From the NCBI GenBank assembly GCA_002331575.1, contig DCZG01000096.1, forward strand, positions 184 through 28,786: 28,603 nucleotides of DNA, written 5' to 3'. A program made the translations under genes and the position numbers. The first letter of the stretch is position 1. Each line of letters begins with the position of its first letter. Under the pieces are notes generated by a model. It made no database searches. It had not been told where the DNA came from and saw only the letters and a list, made by a program, of their open reading frames with translations. This document shows, piece by piece, positions 22,878 to 28,603 of this stretch. This stretch comes from Atopobium sp. UBA2090 (GTDB taxonomy: Bacteria > Actinomycetota > Coriobacteriia > Coriobacteriales > Atopobiaceae).

Positions 22878-25514
22878 TTAGAGGGCGTCATACTCGGTAC
22901 GAGCGATGACCTCGTCCTGGATGGGCTTGCCGAGCTCGTTCCAATACGCGGAGAAGCCGGCGACGCGGACCATGAGGTCACGGTAGTTCTGCGGGTGCTG
23001 CTGGGCGTCACGGAGCATCTTGGAGTCCACGATGTTGAACTGGACGTGGTAGCCGCCCATCTGGAAGTAGCTGCGGATGAAGTCGACGAAGTTCTTGGAG
23101 CCCTCGTCACCGCGGATTGCGGTCGGATGGAACTTCATGTTGAGCTGGACGGACGCGAAGGTGGTCGGATCGAGCTTCACGCCGGAGCGGATGAGGGCGA
23201 TCGGGCCGTTGACGTCGGTGCCGGGCGAGGCGGAGAGGATGCCGTCGCAGAGGGTGACGCCGGAGAGGCGGCCGTCGGGCGTAGCGCCGGTCACGCGGCC
23301 GTGAGGGCCGTGAGCGGAGATCGAGAGGGCGGCAGTGATCCAACGGTATCCGTTGTAGGTGGTCTCGGAGCCGGTCACGCGGTCGTAATCATGCCAGAGG
23401 TCGACGAAGATGTCATCGACGTAGTCGTCGTCGTTGCCAAACTTCGGGGCGTTGAGGACGTCGCGGTGGATCTGCGCGTACTTCATGTGCTTCTCAGGAT
23501 CGATCTCCTGGTTGAGCATCGAGAAGTTGCCCTTCTCGGCGCCGAGCACAAAGCCGAAGTTGTTGTCCATGGCCTCCATGAACTCGTCCCAGGTGTACTT
23601 CTTGTCCTCGAAGACGAGCTTCTTGATGGCGGCGAGTCCGTTGACGACGTTGACCGTGCCGGAGTCGAGCAGGGTGACGGAGCCGTTGTAGCGGCAGCCG
23701 AGGTTGTCGACCGGGCGGCCGGACTCGACGCAGTCATGCATGAAGATGGAGCCCATGATCTTGGGGTGGATATCGCGCTGGCAGGCGACGACCTCGTTCC
23801 AGTAGCGCATATAGACCTTCATGAAGTGCTCGCGAATCTTCACGAAGTTGTTCCAGAGATCCTCATAGGTCTTGACCGGGATGATGCCGTCCATGACCTT
23901 GATGCCCGTGCGGGGGTCGACGCCCTCGTGGCAGGCGAGCTCAATGGTCTTGCCCTCGTTGTAGAAGGCGGGGTGCGCGATGGGGTGGCCGGTGCCAGCG
24001 AGACCGTTCTCGACGCAGCCAGAGAGCGCGCAGTTGCGAGCGTCCTCGAGCGTGATGCCCTCGTCGCGATACATGGTCAGGTTGTGCTCGACCATCATGT
24101 CGTAGTTGAACCACGCGGGATACCCGTTGCCGGCCTTGGTGCATTCGGCAGCCTTGATGGCGAGGTGGTCGGAGGTCTTGTTGGAGAGGAGGATCGAGAG
24201 CGTCGGCTGCGGGGTCGGCATGTCGATGCCAGCCTGGAGGATGAGGTCCTCGACCTCATTGTCAGTGCACTTGCCCGTCTTGGGGTCAAGACCGCCGACG
24301 GCGAGGTTCATGAACGAGTTGGAGGACGCCATGGCAGCCCAGAGAGCCGGGGTGATGTACTCCTCGGTCGAGAACTTGATGCGGAGCATCTCCATGACCT
24401 CGAGGGCCTTCTCCTTGGTAATCGTTCCCTCAGCTACGTCCTTCTCGTAGTAGGGCTCGAGGAACTTGCCCCAACGACCAGGAGAGACGCCAAGCGCCAG
24501 GGAGTCGGAGATGATGAGGATCTGAGCGGTCCAGAGAGCCTGCACGGCCTCCATGAAGTTGCGGGGAGCCTCGGCGGGAACATGGTCGAGACGCTCGGCG
24601 ATCTCGAGGAGCTCGGTCTTACGCGGCTCGGCAGCGGTCTCGGCAAGTCGACGGGCCTCGTTGGCATAGTTGTGCGCCCAGGCGATGGCGCCCTCGCAGG
24701 CGTAGATGCAGCCCTGCCAGAAGAAGACCTTGTCCGCAACGTCCTTGGTGGTCACGGCAATCTTGTTGATGTTCTCCTTGCACTCCGCGATGACCTTGTT
24801 GAGGCCGCCGAGGACGACGTCATAGGCGGGGATCCAACGTCCGTCGCAGCCTGCGTGCAGGCCGGAGCCGGGGAAGAGACCGACCTTCTTGGCGTTGATA
24901 TAGTCCTGGTAGTACGGGAACGAGGTCTTCATCCAATCGTCTGAGACGTTCTCGACGCAGCGAGTCTTCCAGTAGTCGAGGACGTCAAGCATCGGCTTGA
25001 CCTCCTCCTCGCGAATCGAGAACAGCTGGCCGACCTTCGTCCAGCCCTGCTCGGTGACCGTGTGGGCCTCGTCCTTGCCCTCGACGGAGAAGAGCTTTGC
25101 CTCTGCCTTCTGGTCCTCCGCCTGAGTGAGGAAGGAGATCATGAAGTCGGTGGCAAACTGGGGAACCTGCGTGGCACCGCGGTCATAGCGGGTCTTGGAC
25201 ATGGTGATGAGCTCGTCCTCGCGGATGACTGGGGTGAGGTGCTCGAGCATGTACTTGTAGGAGAGACCGCGACGAACGTACAGCGGCTTGCCCTCGTACT
25301 CGCGCCATGCCTTGGTGTAGGCAATCGGCGCCTCCATGTCCATCTTGCACTTCGCGTTCATGAAGCGGTCCTTCATGCGCTTGGTGCGGTCGGTGGAAGG
25401 CGTACCCTTGACTTCCTTGTCAACAACCTCACCGCTTTCCTGCAGCGGGTTGACTGCTGGCCACGTGGCCGTCTTTCCGGTTTCAAGCATCTCAAGAACC
25501 AAAGACTCTTCCAT
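22878..25514 (-). CDS. iad: Glycyl radical enzyme, probable indoleacetate decarboxylase
   Basis: An 878-residue glycyl radical enzyme, predicted to convert indole-3-acetate to skatole and CO2. The thiyl-radical site is C500 in CALSGCVENG with E502 two residues on. H514 follows in GHPIAHPAF. The radical site is G853 in RVAGFSAYW near the C-terminus. C500, E502 and H514 are the active-site positions I recall for the Olsenella scatoligenes enzyme; that comparison is from memory and should be checked. The neighbours (single activase, MFS transporter, no HpdC-like small subunit) favour this over 4-hydroxyphenylacetate decarboxylase. A diol dehydratase-type enzyme is the main alternative. ATG 25514 has GGAGGAAG upstream. 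Confidence 0.85.
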   Translation of the reverse strand: MEESLVLEMLETGKTATWPAVNPLQESGEVVDKEVKGTPSTDRTKRMKDRFMNAKCKMDMEAPIAYTKAWREYEGKPLYVRRGLSYKYMLEHLTPVIREDELITMSKTRYDRGATQVPQFATDFMISFLTQAEDQKAEAKLFSVEGKDEAHTVTEQGWTKVGQLFSIREEEVKPMLDVLDYWKTRCVENVSDDWMKTSFPYYQDYINAKKVGLFPGSGLHAGCDGRWIPAYDVVLGGLNKVIAECKENINKIAVTTKDVADKVFFWQGCIYACEGAIAWAHNYANEARRLAETAAEPRKTELLEIAERLDHVPAEAPRNFMEAVQALWTAQILIISDSLALGVSPGRWGKFLEPYYEKDVAEGTITKEKALEVMEMLRIKFSTEEYITPALWAAMASSNSFMNLAVGGLDPKTGKCTDNEVEDLILQAGIDMPTPQPTLSILLSNKTSDHLAIKAAECTKAGNGYPAWFNYDMMVEHNLTMYRDEGITLEDARNCALSGCVENGLAGTGHPIAHPAFYNEGKTIELACHEGVDPRTGIKVMDGIIPVKTYEDLWNNFVKIREHFMKVYMRYWNEVVACQRDIHPKIMGSIFMHDCVESGRPVDNLGCRYNGSVTLLDSGTVNVVNGLAAIKKLVFEDKKYTWDEFMEAMDNNFGFVLGAEKGNFSMLNQEIDPEKHMKYAQIHRDVLNAPKFGNDDDYVDDIFVDLWHDYDRVTGSETTYNGYRWITAALSISAHGPHGRVTGATPDGRLSGVTLCDGILSASPGTDVNGPIALIRSGVKLDPTTFASVQLNMKFHPTAIRGDEGSKNFVDFIRSYFQMGGYHVQFNIVDSKMLRDAQQHPQNYRDLMVRVAGFSAYWNELGKPIQDEVIARTEYDAL

Positions 25515-25553
25515 GCTTCCTCCTTCAAGTTGCTTACCGATACGGAAGGGCGC

Positions 25554-25585
25554 AGCCTGCCGACCATCGCGATGACTGGCAGGCT
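25554..25585 (-). promoter_or_regulatory. Two-part dyad in the decarboxylase leader
   Basis: AGCCTGCC (25554-25561) pairs with GGCAGGCT (25578-25585) and encloses a second, loopless dyad CATCGCGATG. The symmetric layout is more like a DNA operator than an RNA hairpin. It ends about 40 bases before the start codon, so it lies in the leader or close to the promoter. Confidence 0.55.
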
Positions 25586-25662
25586 TTCATCGAATCCGAT
25601 TCTCGGCTCTCGGAAAAACCATGAAAATTGGGCAAAGTGTTGGTTTTCAGCGCAATTGACTA

Positions 25663-25710
25663 GGACCTAGCGAGTTGGTAGTAGGTCCGAAAGTCTTCAT
25701 AGTACTTTCG
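25663..25710. promoter_or_regulatory. Two adjacent inverted repeats upstream of the decarboxylase gene
   Basis: GGACCTA (25663-25669) and TAGGTCC (25682-25688) are separated by 12 bp. Directly adjoining, CGAAAG (25688-25693) and CTTTCG (25705-25710) are separated by 11 bp. Both have roughly two helical turns between half-site centres, as expected for dimeric regulators. They lie about 150-200 bp before the decarboxylase start. The binding protein is unknown; the LuxR-type regulator is a candidate. Confidence 0.5.
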
Positions 25711-25725
25711 TCTGAGACCGAGGCA

Positions 25726-25770
25726 ACAAAAGAGGATGGATCAGACGAGGTCATCGTCAGATCCATCCTC
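25726..25770 (-). terminator. Orphan intrinsic terminator
   Basis: A perfect 11-bp stem, GAGGATGGATC (25732-25742) and GATCCATCCTC (25760-25770), is followed on the minus strand by TTTTGTTG. It points towards the decarboxylase gene, yet no clear minus-strand gene lies upstream. It would shield the decarboxylase promoter from read-through. Confidence 0.7.
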
Positions 25771-26310
25771 ATCAGGCCGGCGTTCTCCGGCAGTGCGCGA
25801 GACGCAGAAATGCCCTCTCACCAAATTCGGAAGTCACGGTCTTGAACGGCATGGCCAGCATGCCGTGCGGGTATTTCGTGCGTCATTCACCACTCATGAG
25901 TTGGCACTATCACAGGAACTATTCCAGCGCGGTACGCAGTCTCTCAGCGAGTTCGATCAGTATCTCCCCCATCGTGACGCAGTCCGCTTGGCCCACGAGA
26001 ATCAATACCGCCTGCCTGCTTGCACAGAACGTCTTTCCTTCTCGCAGGCCGCATGGGCAGGAGCGTTGTCCATGCGGCCTGCGCACAGTGTAAGAAGGTG
26101 TTCTTGCGAATGCACCACACAATCGGGTAGTCAAGCTGAGAAAACAACGCGCAAGGGGGATGTCAGCCGATAGGACGCCTCCGAAGGGGAGGAGCTCCAA
26201 TCCTGAATGATGTCAAAACTAATACGTACCATGAGCCAATCAAACAGCCTGGCGACTGGAGGAGAACGTATAGTCGATGAGCTAAGCACATGGAGAGGAA
26301 GAGGAGTTTC
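25771..26310. other. Intergenic region with hairpins, no convincing gene
   Basis: No reading frame here looks like a protein. On the minus strand, a short frame ending at 25919 closes with a helix-like MGEILIELAERLRTALE segment, which may be the tail of a decayed gene served by the terminator at 25726-25770. A small dyad, CGGCATG-GCCAG-CATGCCG, is at 25847-25865. The promoter of the plus-strand gene at 26311 must lie in the right part, but I see no clear -35/-10 pair. Confidence 0.5.
26043..26083. repeat. Perfect 14-bp inverted repeat
   Basis: CGCAGGCCGCATGG (26043-26056) and CCATGCGGCCTGCG (26070-26083) form a perfect stem with a 13-base loop. There is no T-run on either side. No other copy occurs in the window. 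Confidence 0.75.
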
Positions 26311-27624
26311 ATGAAGTGCCCCAGCTGTGGAAAGAGCTACCCGGATGACATGCATTTCTGCCCAAGCTGTGGGTCTCCACTCGAAGTGGAGGGCAAGATG
26401 GAAGGCCTCGACGCCGGCAATCCTTTCCCCGACGATTCTGATGCTGACCACATCGATCCCCGGCATCAAGGGAAGAGGGCTGCGACCATCATTGCGCTAC
26501 TGGCAATCGCTGTGGCAGCCGTTGTCGCAATCATTATCCTCTCGAGAAAAACGCCTGTGACACCCCCATCCGATGAGCTCGTCCTCGAGGAGTACCAGCA
26601 GGGAGCGTCGAGCCCCGACGTCAGCACCTCTTCATCATGGGGCTCGAACGATGGCTACGAGGTCGTCTCATCCGAGGTAAAGGGACCGAGCGAGGGCTCC
26701 GCCGAAAACGACGCCCAGGAATACAGCACGCTTATTATCGTCACCTATGAGAACTCGAGCTTCAGAGTCATCGAAGAAAGACTTCTCGGCTTCTCCGAAG
26801 GATCAGACGGCACTTGGGAGAAAACGTCCGACGACGTTCAGAAGACCTCGAAGGAACCTATCGCAGGCATCACGAACGACAGTGTTATGAGCAATATCAG
26901 CTCCATCCTCGCCCAGGCCCAGAGCACCTCGTCAGGTCAATCGATGGATCTCTCGAGCATCTATTCCTCCCCAGACAACATCAGCATCACAAGCAACGAG
27001 ACGACGTCTGCAGGAGGGACCATTTCCTTTGCCCTCAGCAGCGAGACTGATACTGACACGTATTCAGGTGGATTGTTGGCTACCTTCTCCTGGGATGCTG
27101 AGAAGGGTGATTGGACGCTGGCAACGTGCACGTCGACTGACGATTCGTGGAACCCTGTCCCCAAGCCCTCGACGACTGTGAGTGACGCCCCTTCGACCAG
27201 TACGAGCACAACGACCGCCGAGAGCTCGAGCTCAGAGTCCAACTCCGATCTGACGAGCTACGTCGGCTCGTTCGATCGGTTCGACGCAGACGAGAAGATC
27301 TGGGATGGTGGCCGATCCTGGACAGGAACGGACATCAATGTCGATGTGCAAGATGCCGATACCAACACAATCACATTCGTGGTCGATGTCTCGAGTCTCT
27401 ACGGAACATCGCCAGGCTATATGGAAATGAGATCTAAGCCAATCACCGTCGAGATTTCCAGCGGCAGCAGTGACTTCGACTGGGAGACTTCTAGCGGCGA
27501 GTATGGCACGGGGTCAATCAGCCTTATCTCCCCGAGCGAGATTGAGCTGAGCATGACGACGCTCGAGAGTGGTGGGGAGCGTATGACGCCAGAGTTCGAC
27601 TCGAAGGTTCTCGAACGCCAATAG
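26311..27624 (+). CDS. Zinc-ribbon, single-TM protein with Ser/Thr-rich exported domain
   Basis: A 437-residue protein of unknown function. The N-terminal zinc ribbon has CPSCG and CPSCG knuckles (C3, C6, C17, C20). After an acidic linker comes one TM helix (about 58-78, TIIALLAIAVAAVVAIIIL). The rest, about 360 residues, is acidic and rich in Ser and Thr, and presumably lies outside the cell. It contains two beta-rich parts (about 140-285 and 320-437) joined by a low-complexity linker (STSTSTTTAESSSSESNS). ATG 26311 has GGAAGAGGAG upstream. The layout resembles cell-surface proteins of Gram-positive bacteria with cytoplasmic zinc ribbons. There is no sortase signal. Confidence 0.88.
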   Translation: MKCPSCGKSYPDDMHFCPSCGSPLEVEGKMEGLDAGNPFPDDSDADHIDPRHQGKRAATIIALLAIAVAAVVAIIILSRKTPVTPPSDELVLEEYQQGASSPDVSTSSSWGSNDGYEVVSSEVKGPSEGSAENDAQEYSTLIIVTYENSSFRVIEERLLGFSEGSDGTWEKTSDDVQKTSKEPIAGITNDSVMSNISSILAQAQSTSSGQSMDLSSIYSSPDNISITSNETTSAGGTISFALSSETDTDTYSGGLLATFSWDAEKGDWTLATCTSTDDSWNPVPKPSTTVSDAPSTSTSTTTAESSSSESNSDLTSYVGSFDRFDADEKIWDGGRSWTGTDINVDVQDADTNTITFVVDVSSLYGTSPGYMEMRSKPITVEISSGSSDFDWETSSGEYGTGSISLISPSEIELSMTTLESGGERMTPEFDSKVLERQ

Positions 27625-27745
27625 ACAAACGCTCAGAAACATAAGGATAGACGGATGCATCTAGACTCCCACGATACTCACTGAGACTCATCCAGTTGAG
27701 AATCTCATTTATCCGCTTCCCATTGTCATGTCAAATACTTGCGGC

Positions 27746-27784
27746 AAAGGTGTCACAGAATATCAGCTGTACATGTCACCTTTT
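27746..27784 (+). terminator. Possible terminator after the zinc-ribbon gene
   Basis: AAAGGTGTCA (27746-27755) pairs with TGTCACCTTT with one mismatch, and the right arm runs into TTTT at 27781-27784. The loop is about 18 bases. It is 120 bp after the stop codon. The TGTCACC arms also resemble insertion-sequence ends, and transposase remains start right after it, so its role is uncertain. Confidence 0.45.
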
Positions 27785-27827
27785 AAGGGAAAGCACATCT
27801 CTTCTTCGGACTAGTTTCTAGTGAACA

Positions 27828-27950
27828 TCAACACCAGTGCTTGGCCACCGTCTGTCTGTGCAGCCCGTGTCTCCTCGCAATGTCACCGAAGTTGGGCTTC
27901 GTGCCGGCCCGGCGGTACATGTTGGGCTCGCCCATCACGTTCCTCTCCAC
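27828..27950 (-). pseudogene. Helix-turn-helix transposase N-terminal fragment (IS21-like)
   Basis: The minus strand encodes MYRRAGTKPNFGDIARRHG followed by LHRQTVAKHWC and a stop. This reads as the N-terminal helix-turn-helix of an IstA-type (IS21 family) transposase, in which a short start precedes DIARRxGLxRxTVAKxW. About 40 residues remain. The rest of the transposase and any istB partner are absent. IS21 is my best guess; other HTH transposases or resolvases open similarly. Confidence 0.5.
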
Positions 27951-27989
27951 CCCTGATCCGTCCGACGATTTCCCGACGTCGGGCAGGAG

Positions 27990-28486
27990 CGTATTGCCGT
28001 TTGCGCAACTGTCGAAATCTACGTTGGCAGTATCAAGACCACGGCGGCACCTGAGCTCGTCGGCGTCGTCAGGGGCATTTCGACCGTGACGGCGTTCTCC
28101 GTCGCTGCCGAAGCAGGCAATTTCTTGCAGTTTCCGGCGGCGCGCTCGCTCATGTCCTACCTCTGCCTGGCCCCATCCGAGAGCTCGAGCGTCGAGACCG
28201 TGTCGCGGGGGGGGCGATAACGCACACTGGCAACACACACATGCGCGCCCTAATCGTGGAGTCGGCGTGGCGCCGCACGAGTCTACAGCTCAGCGGGCGC
28301 CACCTCATTCGCCGGCGCCACGCGCGTCTCGTTGGCCACTGCCGCGATTGCCGTCGAGACAAACCGCCGCTTGCACATGCGCTACACCCGTCTGGCCGCG
28401 AGGGCAAGAGGCCCAACGTCGCCAACGTCGCCGTGACGTGCGAGCTGGCGAGGTTCGTCTGGGCGCTCGCGTTCTGTAAGGGCTGA
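27990..28486 (+). pseudogene. IS110-family transposase, C-terminal part, frameshifted remnant
   Basis: The plus strand shows the C-terminal transposase domain of IS110/IS116/IS902 elements spread over two frames. VVRGISTVTAFSVAAEAGNF and ARSLMSYLCLAPSESSS occur up to about 28205. The frame breaks at a run of eight G (28207-28214). ITHTGNTHMRALIVESAWRR follows in another frame. AIAVETNRRLHMRYTRLAAR (about 28345-28400) returns to the first frame, and RPNVANVAVTCELARFVWAL closes in the second. At least three frameshifts exclude a working protein. The N-terminal DEDD catalytic domain is missing. Confidence 0.75.
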
Positions 28487-28603
28487 CCGGCGCGACGGAT
28501 GGAATCCGCCCTCCCACGGATATCAGACTCGCATTCGTGTGTCGGATCAGACACGCTGGAAACGGCCGACCGACGGTAGGCGGAGATAGAGCGAGGAGGG
28601 CCG
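28487..28603. other. End of window, nothing recognised
   Basis: The sequence after the IS110 remnant shows no gene or clear element end within the window. Confidence 0.4.

Noticed and set aside
22995..24944. Plus-strand open frame of about 649 codons
   Set aside because: It lies entirely antisense to the glycyl radical enzyme gene, whose motifs are unmistakable. Its Val/Asp/Gly/His-rich composition is that of a shadow frame.
25736..26173. Plus-strand open frame of about 145 codons
   Set aside because: It reads through three hairpins, has no ribosome site and no protein-like pattern of hydrophobic residues.

Overview
The window is high-GC bacterial DNA. Its gene content points to an actinobacterial gut or oral anaerobe of the Coriobacteriia, most likely an Olsenella-like Atopobiaceae. 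The main reason is a glycyl radical enzyme (22878-25514) that looks like indoleacetate decarboxylase, the skatole-forming enzyme described from Olsenella. Other anaerobic signs are an activase with extra iron-sulfur clusters, an aldo/keto reductase with a ferredoxin tail and a flavodoxin. The assignment is inference from gene content; there is no rRNA or tRNA in the window.

Layout, left to right (nearly everything is on the minus strand). 1-147: an intergenic palindromic repeat. 154-2652: an operon of OmpR-type response regulator, sensor kinase and small alarmone (ppGpp) synthetase, with overlapping reading frames. 2718-2887: a cluster of a second palindromic repeat family. 2884-7591: a five-gene cassette (circularly permuted ATP-grasp, alpha-E protein, transglutaminase-like protease and two aspartoacylase-like proteins, one lacking metal ligands). 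It is bracketed by direct copies of a 55-bp repeat at 2718 and 7693. 7753-10843: housekeeping or accessory genes (short-chain dehydrogenase, HD-domain nucleotidase, small membrane protein, flavodoxin, acpS) with more copies of the repeat between them. 11080-12025: plus-strand zinc-ribbon membrane protein and a doubtful small ORF.

12138-14937 holds the most unusual unit. One membrane protein carries the phospho-acceptor motif HDFRN but stops before any ATPase domain. A second membrane protein carries the GHKL ATPase domain but has lost the phospho-acceptor His. A LytTR response regulator is encoded between them, and a possible 26-residue peptide gene lies just upstream. This reads as a histidine kinase split over two proteins, possibly sensing a peptide.

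15101-16222 is an aldo/keto reductase. 16320-19899 is an operon of LuxR-type regulator with a PocR-like sensor domain, a large sensor kinase and a response regulator with a degenerate HD-GYP domain. It lies directly downstream of the indoleacetate decarboxylase cluster (decarboxylase 25514 to 22878, transporter, activase 21240 to 20293) and is a plausible regulator of it. Hairpins after the decarboxylase and transporter genes would step down expression of the later genes, and several dyad elements precede the decarboxylase. 25735-26310 holds hairpins and no convincing gene. 26311-27624 is a second zinc-ribbon membrane protein with a Ser/Thr-rich exported part. 27800-28490 contains remains of two insertion sequences: an HTH-type transposase fragment and a multiply frameshifted IS110-type transposase.
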